Shown: positions 52,255-60,267 of the stretch, piece after piece
Layout of the letters: each line of letters opens with the position of its first letter
How positions within the stretch are numbered: the stretch's first letter is position 1
Made by a program: the position numbers and the translations under genes
Assembly (NCBI GenBank): GCA_964643295.1
Contig: CAZXSN010000004.1
Location: 1 to 64,000, forward strand
DNA length: 64,000 bases
Direction of reading: 5' to 3'
Source of the DNA: Merdiplasma sp964643295
Lineage (GTDB): Bacteria; Bacillota; Clostridia; Lachnospirales; Lachnospiraceae
The notes under the pieces: generated by a model
What the model was told of the DNA's origin: nothing
Databases searched by the model: none
Seen by the model: the letters and a program-made list of their open reading frames with translations, nothing else

Positions 52255-53235
52255 ATGTCGAAGAAAATGCCAGCCAGAAGCGGAAATGGTGCTGATGCGG
52301 GACAGCATCATACAAGTATCTTTGCCTATATACGGAAATATTGGTTCGTATATATGCTTGTACTTCCGGGCCTTATCTTTATGATCATCTTTAATTATGG
52401 CCCGATGTATGGAATCCTGCTCGCATTCAAGGATTATTCACCGCGTCTGGGTGTGTGGAAGAGTCCATGGGTTGGTCTGGCTCACTTCCGTGAGATGCTG
52501 GTCGACCCGAATTTTATCCGTGCTTTTAAGAACACGGTGATCATCAATGTCTACAACCTGATATTCGGGTTTCCGTTTAACGTGTTTCTGGCCTTGATGA
52601 TCAATGAGATGAAGCTGCGTCATGTCAAGCCAATTGTACAGACCTGTGTGTATCTGCCCTACTTTCTTTCCTGGGTAATCTTCGCGGGCCTTGTGCAGGT
52701 GTTCCTGGAGTACCCGTCCTCGGCGGATATCGGAGGCGTGGTGAATCAGGTGATTGCCGCTCTGGGCGGAGAGCCGGTGGATTTTCTGAAAGATCCGGCG
52801 CTGTTCCGCACCATTCTGGTGATCACCAACATCATCAAGACGGCGGGGTATTCCACAATCGTGTATCTGGCGGCGATCTCGGGCATTGATCCGGTTTTGT
52901 ATGAGAGCGCTGCCATCGACGGGGCCAACCGGAAGGATATGATGATTCATATCACGATTCCGAGGATCATGCCCAGTGTGTTAACCATGCTGATTCTGCA
53001 GCTTGCCAGCCTGTTCATTTCCAACTTTGACCAGGTCTACAACCTGTACAACAACTACGTGCTCAGCACAGGCGATGTGCTTTCCACCTATATCTACCGT
53101 ATCAGTCTGGGCGGCTCCGGCACGAATTTCGAGCTCTCCACGGCCATGAACCTTGTTCTTAATACCATGGGGCTGATTGTGGTGCTGTTTGCCAACCATT
53201 TCGTAGAGAAGATGGATGTTCAGGGCATATTCTGA
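52255..53235 (+). CDS. CUT1 oligosaccharide ABC importer permease (LplB type)
   Basis: A 326-residue permease with six hydrophobic helices and the docking loop ESAAIDGANRKDMMIHITIP. ATG 52255 is preferred because AGGGAGGGAGG precedes it. First gene of the right arm; partner of the YtcP-type permease. Confidence 0.92.
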   Translation: MSKKMPARSGNGADAGQHHTSIFAYIRKYWFVYMLVLPGLIFMIIFNYGPMYGILLAFKDYSPRLGVWKSPWVGLAHFREMLVDPNFIRAFKNTVIINVYNLIFGFPFNVFLALMINEMKLRHVKPIVQTCVYLPYFLSWVIFAGLVQVFLEYPSSADIGGVVNQVIAALGGEPVDFLKDPALFRTILVITNIIKTAGYSTIVYLAAISGIDPVLYESAAIDGANRKDMMIHITIPRIMPSVLTMLILQLASLFISNFDQVYNLYNNYVLSTGDVLSTYIYRISLGGSGTNFELSTAMNLVLNTMGLIVVLFANHFVEKMDVQGIF

Positions 53236-53252
53236 CGAGAGGAGGTCCTGAA

Positions 53253-54188
53253 ATGAGTGCAAAGAGAAATTCCGGCGCGGACGGGAAGTACCGCCGCAGC
53301 ATGCGTTCAAAGCTGGGGTTTAACTTCTACGATGTGTTTGTTGTGGTATTCTGTGTCACCTTTGCCCTGATCTGTCTCTACCCGATGTGGTATGTGCTGG
53401 TGGCATCGGTAACCCCTTATGAGGAGTATATTAAGGGCGGTCTGATGCTCTGGCCGACCGGCGGGATCGATCTGCAGTATTACAAGGCAATCTTCAACAC
53501 GAAGAGCTTTACCAACAGCATGTGGATTTCGGTCAGTAAAACCGTCATCGCCACGATCTTAAGCGTACTGGTGACGTCCAGTATGGCCTACGGCGTGAGC
53601 AAGGTGCACGTCAAGGGCATGAAAGTGATCAATGCGCTGGTGGTTTTTAACCTGTTCTTTTCAGGCGGCCTGATCCCCACATACATTCTCTACCAGAATC
53701 TGGGGCTGCTGCGCAATTACTGGGTGATGGTGATTCCGGGTGCCTTAAACATTACCTACTTCATCATCATGCGCAACTACTTCTCCTATTCCGTGCCGAA
53801 GGCGCTGGAGGAAGCGGCGCTGCTGGACGGCTGTACGGAGATAGGCGTGTTTTTCCGCATCATCATCCCCATCAGCCGGGGGATGCTGGCGGCCATCGCG
53901 CTGTTTATCGCGGTGATCAACTGGAACGATTATTACAATTACATGATGTTCATCTCCAATAAGACGAACCTGCAGCCGTTCGCCTGGGTGCTGCGGCGTA
54001 TGCTGGTGGATCAGACGATGATGAACCAGGTAAGAAACGGAGCCGTAGGAATGGGTATGCAGCTGCCGCCGCCCATGGCGCTTCGGATGGCCACGATCAT
54101 CTGCGCCATGGTGCCGATCATGTGTGTATATCCGTTCCTTCAGAAATATTTCACCAGCGGCATTACGCTGGGAGCAGTCAAAGAGTGA
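53253..54188 (+). CDS. CUT1 oligosaccharide ABC importer permease (YtcP type)
   Basis: A 311-residue permease with six hydrophobic helices and the docking loop EEAALLDGCTEIGVFFRIIIP. Its start lies 17 bp after the LplB-type gene. LplB/YtcP/lipoprotein triplets typically import complex oligosaccharides in clostridia. The ATPase must be encoded elsewhere. Confidence 0.93.
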   Translation: MSAKRNSGADGKYRRSMRSKLGFNFYDVFVVVFCVTFALICLYPMWYVLVASVTPYEEYIKGGLMLWPTGGIDLQYYKAIFNTKSFTNSMWISVSKTVIATILSVLVTSSMAYGVSKVHVKGMKVINALVVFNLFFSGGLIPTYILYQNLGLLRNYWVMVIPGALNITYFIIMRNYFSYSVPKALEEAALLDGCTEIGVFFRIIIPISRGMLAAIALFIAVINWNDYYNYMMFISNKTNLQPFAWVLRRMLVDQTMMNQVRNGAVGMGMQLPPPMALRMATIICAMVPIMCVYPFLQKYFTSGITLGAVKE

Positions 54189-54288
54189 GGCTGCCCAGGT
54201 TTTTTTCTCATGAAAGGGAGGAAGACTTAAGCAGCGCAGGTTAGGAAACAAAACAAGGTTGCATGAGCAAGGAGGACAGGGAGAATTT

Positions 54289-56664
54289 ATGAAGTCGAAC
54301 ACAGGGAAGAAAAAGGTTTCACGTATCTTGTCACTGCTGTTAGCTGCAGTGATGGTGGCAGCTTTACTGGCAGGCTGCGGAGGATCGAAAAGTGACTCCT
54401 CCTCCGGCGGCAGTACCGCCACGGAGGCTGTTACGGAAGCGAAGGACTTGGAAGCGCCAGCTACGGAGGCACCAGCCGCAGAGGCAGAGACGGAGGCACC
54501 GGAGACAGAAGCGGTGACTGAAGCGGCGGCGACGGAAGCGCAGACGGAAGCTGCGGCAGCTGAAGCGGAAACTGAGGCCGTGACAGAGGCAGAGGCGACG
54601 GAAGCGCAGACTGAGGCGGAAGCGGTCGCAGAAGCCACGGAAGCTGAAAGCGATGCGGAGGCTGCACTGGCGGCAGAGGAAGAAAGCTCGGAGGCTGCGG
54701 AGACGGAAGCGGTGACCGAGGCCGCAGAAACTGAGGCAGTAACGGAGGCAGTAACGGAGGCAGCAGCGACCGAAGCAGGGACTGAGGGAGCGGAAACTGA
54801 GGCGGTGACCGAGGCTGCAGCGACCGAAGCAGAGACTGAGGGAGCGGAAACTGAGGCAGTAACGGAGGCAGCAGCGACCGAAGCGGTTACCGAGGCCGCA
54901 GAAACTGAGGCGGTAACGGAGGCGGTCAGCGAAGCAGCAGAAACTGAGGCTGCACAGACGGAAGGTCAGGAAGAAAGCACCGAAGGAGAGTCGGATGCGG
55001 AAGAACCCGCAGAGGCTCCGGACGCAGCGGTGCTGCCGGGAATTGATGAGAGCGATGTGTTCGCGCAGAATGCCGACAGGGATACGGTCAACATTCGTTT
55101 CGCGCAGTTTGGCAACAGCGTGGATGACATCGACGGCATGGAAAATGATCCGGTGAAGAAGACCATTGAGGAGACCGTGAATATCACCCTGGAGTATGAT
55201 ACAGGCACCGACGGCTTTGATGAGCGTATGCAGACAGAGCTCTTTACGGGCGGCGCGGCGGATCTGTTCCCGACCTGGGGCGAGAGCGAGAAGATCAAAA
55301 AGTGGATCGAAGAGGATCTGGTACTAAACATCGCCGAGGTGATCAACGCTGAGCCGGATCGGTATCCGACGTTGTATAAGATCATCAACAGCCCGGAATA
55401 CAAGGCGTACAACAACTACTATTCCGGCGACGAGAACGCCGCTTACGCGATCTACTCCGTGGCGGCCTATTCGGAACCGAGCTTTGCCGGTGTGCCCGTT
55501 TACAACACGGCCATCTTAAATGAGGTAAACGGCGGGAAAGTCCCGGCCACCGTGGATGAATTCGTGGAGTTTACGAAGGCCTGCGGAGAAGCCGGGTATG
55601 TAGGCTGGTGGCCTCGCAATGACAAGCTGACCAACTGGCAGCAGATCGATAAGACTTTGGCTTCCCCGAGAGGGACCAGCATTATGCCTCCGAGCGGTGA
55701 TGCCTGGACCGGCTTTGTGCCGGACGGCGAGATCGGCACCGACAGCGAGCACTGGACGCTTGCCACGGTAAGCGATGAATCCAAGGAAGTTGTGCGTCAG
55801 CTTGCCGATATGTACGCGGCGGGCGGTCTGGATACCAACATCGGCGTCAAGGGTGACTTTGATGATGCGTACTCCGATTTCGGCGCAGGAAAGATTGGGG
55901 CCGTGGACTTTGGGTTCGGTTATCCGGGTCAGTTCCGCGACTTCTATAAGTCCGCGTGGCTGGCAGCGAATCCGGACGCGCAGATGAGCGATCTTACCGT
56001 AGGCACGGCTTTGACGGCCGACGGCAGTTATGGAAAGACCTACACGACTGGTACCTGGATCGGGGCGCACTACTTCATCCCGACGACCTGCGAGTATCCG
56101 GACCGTGTCCTGGATCTGGTAGAGTTTTTAGCCAGCACCAACGGGCAGGATCTGCTGCACAACACGGACAATTACGCGTTCCGCGAAGACCAGGGCGCGG
56201 AGTTCTGGCAGCCGGTCAACGCGGCATATGGCTACAATGACAACCGCTGCAAGTATGTGTGGTTCAGCTATCTGTTCAGCGGAACAGAGTACGAACTCGA
56301 TTTCGCGAATAACGACTGGTGGACGGCTGTGTCCCATCCGATCGACAACAGCGACAAGTGGGCTACAGAGGAAGATGTGCAGCTGGTTGATTACGCGAGA
56401 GGCGTTGTCTCCGAATTTGTCGATGAGGCAGTCGGACAGCTTCCCGGCTACTACAACATGGTTTCCCTGGCTCCGGAAGCGGCGGACATTCGTACCAAGA
56501 TGCAGGATATCACCAATCAGTATCTGACGCAGATGATCGGCGGCAGGCTGGATATTGATGAGGGATGGGCAGATTACGTGAGCGAGTATGAAGCGGCAGG
56601 CGCGGCGGATCTGGAGACCATGGTCAACGATGCGATTGCTGCGGCCCGTGAGGCGGCACAGTAA
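54289..56664 (+). CDS. oligosaccharide-binding lipoprotein with long TEA-repeat linker
   Basis: A 791-residue extracellular solute-binding lipoprotein for the preceding permeases. A signal peptide ends in the lipobox LLAGC (about residue 27). Residues about 45-250 are a Thr-Glu-Ala-Val repeat region, far longer than the usual short linker. The ligand-binding domain follows (VNIRFAQFG ... LPGYYNMVSL), of family 1-like length. ATG 54289 has GGGAG 6 bp upstream. The acidic linker probably projects the binding domain from the membrane through the wall. Note that the repeat codons are also highly repetitive, which can vary in copy number. Confidence 0.9.
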   Translation: MKSNTGKKKVSRILSLLLAAVMVAALLAGCGGSKSDSSSGGSTATEAVTEAKDLEAPATEAPAAEAETEAPETEAVTEAAATEAQTEAAAAEAETEAVTEAEATEAQTEAEAVAEATEAESDAEAALAAEEESSEAAETEAVTEAAETEAVTEAVTEAAATEAGTEGAETEAVTEAAATEAETEGAETEAVTEAAATEAVTEAAETEAVTEAVSEAAETEAAQTEGQEESTEGESDAEEPAEAPDAAVLPGIDESDVFAQNADRDTVNIRFAQFGNSVDDIDGMENDPVKKTIEETVNITLEYDTGTDGFDERMQTELFTGGAADLFPTWGESEKIKKWIEEDLVLNIAEVINAEPDRYPTLYKIINSPEYKAYNNYYSGDENAAYAIYSVAAYSEPSFAGVPVYNTAILNEVNGGKVPATVDEFVEFTKACGEAGYVGWWPRNDKLTNWQQIDKTLASPRGTSIMPPSGDAWTGFVPDGEIGTDSEHWTLATVSDESKEVVRQLADMYAAGGLDTNIGVKGDFDDAYSDFGAGKIGAVDFGFGYPGQFRDFYKSAWLAANPDAQMSDLTVGTALTADGSYGKTYTTGTWIGAHYFIPTTCEYPDRVLDLVEFLASTNGQDLLHNTDNYAFREDQGAEFWQPVNAAYGYNDNRCKYVWFSYLFSGTEYELDFANNDWWTAVSHPIDNSDKWATEEDVQLVDYARGVVSEFVDEAVGQLPGYYNMVSLAPEAADIRTKMQDITNQYLTQMIGGRLDIDEGWADYVSEYEAAGAADLETMVNDAIAAAREAAQ
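54421..55035 (+). repeat. tandem-like Thr-Glu-Ala coding repeats
   Basis: About 205 codons of degenerate TEAVTEA / TEAAATEA units. An almost exact 54-bp (18-codon) unit is duplicated in tandem at 54781 and 54835, and shorter fragments of it recur on both sides. All repeat units are multiples of three, so copy-number change would lengthen or shorten the linker without a frameshift. Confidence 0.85.
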
Positions 56665-56979
56665 CCGGTGAAGCAGTCGGCTGACCGTTTGGAAACTGCA
56701 GAAGAAGAAAACCATCCGGCGCAGGATTTTTATGATGCCGGACGGCGGTAAGTGACAGAAATTGCGGGGGATCCCTTCCCTTTCAGAAGGGGTCTTCCCG
56801 CTGTTTTTAAATATGGCTTTAAATCATGAGAATAGTAGCAAAGTGGATATTGACGGAAAATGGACAGGTACGATATGATGGCAACGAAGCTGCCGGTGCG
56901 CTCATCCTAAGATCAGCCGCGAAGACGGACTGATCCTGGAAGGGCCTTAAGTTTACACATGCAAAGGAGGAGATAAAAT
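56665..56979 (+). promoter_or_regulatory. gap splitting transporter genes from catabolic genes
   Basis: A 315-bp gap with a terminator-like hairpin at 56765-56809 and then a promoter TTGACG (56850-56855), 18-bp spacer and TATGAT (56874-56879). The right arm is therefore probably two transcription units. No gene is supported in the gap. Confidence 0.6.
56765..56809 (+). terminator. probable terminator of the transporter unit
   Basis: An imperfect hairpin, GGGATCCCTTC pairing with GAAGGGGTCTTCCC (about 56768-56778 with 56786-56799), followed by GCTGTTTTT. Moderate because of internal mismatches. Confidence 0.55.
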
Positions 56980-58209
56980 ATGCCCCAGGCAAAGCTGTCT
57001 GATCCTTCCGGACGCGGAAAGGTCGAAGGTTACAAAGTAATTTTCCCCATGATGCAGCACCCGTATACGGAGGCTGAGATTCAGGCCGTCGTAAATGTGA
57101 TGCGCAATGCGGAAGGCCAGACTCAGGGTAAATACCTTGAAAAATTCGAGAAGGATTTCGCCTCTTTCGTTGGCGCCAAGTATGCTTTCGGCGTCAATAA
57201 CTGCACCAACGCGCTGAAACTGGCGGCGATCTTCTGTCACATCCATCCCGGGGATGAGGTGATCATTCCCGCTTACACCTACTGTGCGACCGCCGTTCCT
57301 TTCGGGGATCTGGGGGCCAAGATCGTGTGGGCGGACATCAACCCGGATACCTGGACCATCGATCCTGACGATTTTGAGCGCAAGATCACGCCGAAGACGA
57401 AAGCGGTGGTGGCGGTTCATCTGCTGGGGATCCCCTGTGATATGAAGCGGATTATGGATATCGCCCGGCGCCACGGGATCAAGGTGGTGGAGGACTGTGC
57501 GCAGGCCATGGACTGCCGCATTGACGGGCAGCACGTGGGCACTTTCGGCGATTTTGGCTGTTTCAGTTTTCACGCCGCCAAGACAATGACAACCCTGGGC
57601 GAGGGCGGTATGTTTGTGTGCAGTGATGATCAGATTGCGCACAGTGTGCCGGGGATCCGTCACAACGGACTCTGCGCCTATCAGGGTGAGCGGGAGCGTT
57701 ACTGGGTTCCCGCGATGAGCAACGTGGACGAGTTTCTGGAGGACCGCTGGCCGCAGAACTTCTGTCTGGGCGAGGCGCAGTGTGCGCTGGGTTCAGAGCA
57801 GTTAAAGAGCGTGATCGCAAACAATGAGATCTTAATCGAGCAGGATTTAAAGATCCGCGAGTGGCTCAAAGATCTCCCGGAAATTTCCTTCCCCGCCATC
57901 GTGGAGGGAGGCCGCTACGTTGTGCATCAGTATATCATGCACTATGACGGCAGCAAATACGGGAAGACCCGAGATGATCTGCTGGATCTTCTGACACAGA
58001 AGTACGGGGTTCGCGCTATCGTGCAGTACTATCCGCTTTACCGGTACCCGCTGTTTCAGAAGAAGGGCATGGGAGCGCATGACTGCCCGGTGCTGGATGA
58101 GTGGTTTGACAACAGTTTTTCGTTCCCGTGGTGGTGCGGCATCGACGACGAAAGCATGCGCATCATGTGCGAAGGTCTGATCGGCGCCGTCACGGATCTG
58201 CGCGGCTAA
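56980..58209 (+). CDS. DegT/DnrJ/EryC1/StrS-family sugar aminotransferase
   Basis: A 409-residue PLP enzyme of the family that installs or removes amino groups on keto-sugars and ketocyclitols. Landmarks are NNCTNALKLAAIF, the Asp-binding VEDCAQAM and the Schiff-base lysine in SFHAAKTMTTLGEGG (about residue 202). AAAGGAGGAGA precedes the ATG. Usually these genes are biosynthetic (O-antigen, aminoglycoside). Here it is surrounded by uptake and lyase genes, so a catabolic transamination is possible but not shown. Confidence 0.92.
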   Translation: MPQAKLSDPSGRGKVEGYKVIFPMMQHPYTEAEIQAVVNVMRNAEGQTQGKYLEKFEKDFASFVGAKYAFGVNNCTNALKLAAIFCHIHPGDEVIIPAYTYCATAVPFGDLGAKIVWADINPDTWTIDPDDFERKITPKTKAVVAVHLLGIPCDMKRIMDIARRHGIKVVEDCAQAMDCRIDGQHVGTFGDFGCFSFHAAKTMTTLGEGGMFVCSDDQIAHSVPGIRHNGLCAYQGERERYWVPAMSNVDEFLEDRWPQNFCLGEAQCALGSEQLKSVIANNEILIEQDLKIREWLKDLPEISFPAIVEGGRYVVHQYIMHYDGSKYGKTRDDLLDLLTQKYGVRAIVQYYPLYRYPLFQKKGMGAHDCPVLDEWFDNSFSFPWWCGIDDESMRIMCEGLIGAVTDLRG

Positions 58210-58278
58210 GCCTCCGCGCGGCGCAGGAGACAGACAGGAACTTTACAGGGACGAAAAAGCAGCGATCAAAAGGACAGT

Positions 58279-58349
58279 GGCCGAAAAGGCTAGGGGTTTG
58301 CGGGTGCCTTTCAGGGATCCTCGGACGTTGGCTTTTTCGGCCTTGTTTT
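58279..58349 (+). terminator. intra-operon hairpin before the lyase gene
   Basis: Arms GGCCGAAAAGGCT (58279-58291) and GGCTTTTTCGGCC (58330-58342, one G-U pair and one mismatch) around a 38-nt loop, followed by TTGTTTT. It may attenuate read-through from the DegT gene into the lyase gene. Confidence 0.5.
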
Positions 58350-58375
58350 GCCATCCCAAAGGGAGGAGAAGGACT

Positions 58376-59281
58376 ATGGCTTTTGACAAGGCCCGGTTTT
58401 GCGGGGTTTTAGCCCCCATCGCAAATCCCTGCAGCGAGGACGATGAGCTGGATTTTGACGCTCTTCAGGCAAACGCGAAGCGGCTTTTGGAGACCGGTCT
58501 TACGGGTCTTTACATCAACGGGGGCACGGGCGACGCGGAGAATCTTACGCAGAAGGAGCGTCTTGCGACGGCGGCGTATCTGGTACCGCTTGCGCTGGAG
58601 AAAGACAAGATCGCCATCGTTCATGTCGGGCAGACCAGCGAGCGCTGCGCTCTGGAACTTACCCGTCAGGCCGCCTTGCTGGGGGCACAGGCGGTGGCCA
58701 GCATTCCGCCCAGGAAACCCTGGGCGCAGGTCTTAGAATACTACCGGGCGATTGCCGCCGTGGGAGTGCCGGTGATTGTCTATTACATTCCGGGAGTTAC
58801 GGGAATGACGGCGGATGTTTCCGCGCTTCGAAGCCTCCTGGACATACCGGGCGTGGCGGGGATAAAGATGAGCGACTGGAACATTTTTCTTCTGCGCTGT
58901 GTTTCCCTGGAGTACCCGCAAAAGATCGTCTATTCCGGGTTTGACGAGATGCTTGTTCCCGCGCTGTATTACGGCGCGGACGGCTGCATCGGCACCTGGG
59001 TCAATCTGCTGCCGACAGTTTATACCAGGATTTATGCTCAGGTTATCGCGGGGAGGATCGATTCCGTGCGTCCGCTTACGCAGGAGTTTACCGCCTTTTT
59101 GTCGATCGGCTGGAACTATGGCATCCTGGATACGTTTGAGGAGCTGATGCGTGAAAGGGGATACGCGAACCGCTGCTTTCGAAGGCCCAGTACCTGGAAT
59201 CCGGGAAAACTTCCCTCCGCTGTCAGGAAGGATCTGCTTAAGCGGCTGGAGAAACTGGAGGAGATGGCGGCGGCGCTTTAA
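58376..59281 (+). CDS. N-acetylneuraminate lyase-like DapA/NanA-family aldolase
   Basis: A 301-residue Schiff-base TIM-barrel lyase. The catalytic Tyr136 (VIVYYIPGVTG) and Lys164 (GIKMSD) have the same spacing as Tyr137 and Lys165 of E. coli NanA. GFDEML matches the NanA DE pair that binds sialic-acid hydroxyls, and GGTGDAENL replaces the GSTGE loop. These features place it nearer sialic-acid lyases than dihydrodipicolinate synthase; the GCIGTW segment differs from NanA. ATG 58376 has GGGAGGAG upstream. It would split a nonulosonic acid or related 2-keto-3-deoxy acid into pyruvate and a sugar. Confidence 0.88.
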   Translation: MAFDKARFCGVLAPIANPCSEDDELDFDALQANAKRLLETGLTGLYINGGTGDAENLTQKERLATAAYLVPLALEKDKIAIVHVGQTSERCALELTRQAALLGAQAVASIPPRKPWAQVLEYYRAIAAVGVPVIVYYIPGVTGMTADVSALRSLLDIPGVAGIKMSDWNIFLLRCVSLEYPQKIVYSGFDEMLVPALYYGADGCIGTWVNLLPTVYTRIYAQVIAGRIDSVRPLTQEFTAFLSIGWNYGILDTFEELMRERGYANRCFRRPSTWNPGKLPSAVRKDLLKRLEKLEEMAAAL

Positions 59282-59302
59282 ACCGCAGAAAGGAGATACC
59301 CG

Positions 59303-60217
59303 ATGCAGTATCAGACGATTCCGCACACCGACATGCTTGTCAGCAAAATCTGTCTGGGGACCATGACTTTTGGCAGCCCTGTGGAAAGACCTGACGCCGT
59401 GCGTCTGATCCGGTATGCGCTTGAGAATCAGGGGATTAACTTTATTGATACCGCCAACATGTACGAGGGATACAACCGCTACGCGGGAAGCGCGGGCGGC
59501 GTGGCGGAGGAGATCGTGGGCGAGGCTGTTGAACACCACCGCGCGGAGTACATCGTGGCGACCAAGGTGGGCATGAAAGTGGGCGAAACACCGGAGGATG
59601 AAAATACCAGCCCGGAGGCGATCAAAGTGCAGCTTCGAAGGAGTCTTGCCAGAATGCGCACGGACTATGTCGACGTTTACTACCTGCATAAGTATGATCC
59701 GGATACGAAGCCGCAGGAAATTGCCCGCGCGATGGGGGAGGAACTGCGTGAGGGAACAATCCGCGCCTGGGGCGTCAGCAATTATTCGGCCTCTCAGCTA
59801 AGTGCCCTGCTTAGTGCGGCAAAAGCGGAAGGGGTACCATCTCCGGTTCTTTGCCAGCCGCCGCTTAGCCTGTTAAATACTGCCGCCTTGGAGGAACTGA
59901 TTCCGCTGTGCGTGAAGGAAGGCCTGGGCGTTGTGCCCTACCAGATCTTACAGGGCGGCATGCTGACGGGCAAATACCGCCGCGGACAAAAGGCTCCCGC
60001 GGGCAGCCGACTGGCGGAGAAGCCGGAATGGATGAAACCGTTTACCGAAGAAACGTTTGACGTAATCGAACGCTGCGCTGACAAAGCCAGGGCAGAAGGC
60101 ATCACCATGACTCAGTATGCGCTTCGCTTTGCGCTTTCGCAGCCCGGCGTCGTAAGCGCCCTGGTGGGAGTAAAGAGGGAAGCGCAGATTGACGAGGCGG
60201 CAGGGGCGGCTGACTGA
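59303..60217 (+). CDS. aldo/keto reductase
   Basis: A 304-residue NADPH-dependent (beta/alpha)8 reductase. The catalytic tetrad is visible: Asp in FIDTANMYEGY, Tyr in that same MYEGY segment, Lys in VATKVGMKVG and His in YYLHKYDP. The start at 59303 follows GAAAGGAG. Slightly short at the C-terminus compared with relatives. It could reduce or oxidise a sugar aldehyde or ketone in the locus. Confidence 0.92.
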   Translation: MQYQTIPHTDMLVSKICLGTMTFGSPVERPDAVRLIRYALENQGINFIDTANMYEGYNRYAGSAGGVAEEIVGEAVEHHRAEYIVATKVGMKVGETPEDENTSPEAIKVQLRRSLARMRTDYVDVYYLHKYDPDTKPQEIARAMGEELREGTIRAWGVSNYSASQLSALLSAAKAEGVPSPVLCQPPLSLLNTAALEELIPLCVKEGLGVVPYQILQGGMLTGKYRRGQKAPAGSRLAEKPEWMKPFTEETFDVIERCADKARAEGITMTQYALRFALSQPGVVSALVGVKREAQIDEAAGAAD

Positions 60218-60267
60218 AGGCGCCTAAAAGGCAGTGCGCATAAGAAATGCGGAAAGAGGGTTTGAGC

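Noticed and set aside
53745..54638. A minus-strand frame rich in Ala/Ser/Val repeats
   Set aside because: It is the reverse image of the TEA repeat in the binding lipoprotein, so its repetitive composition is not independent evidence of a gene.
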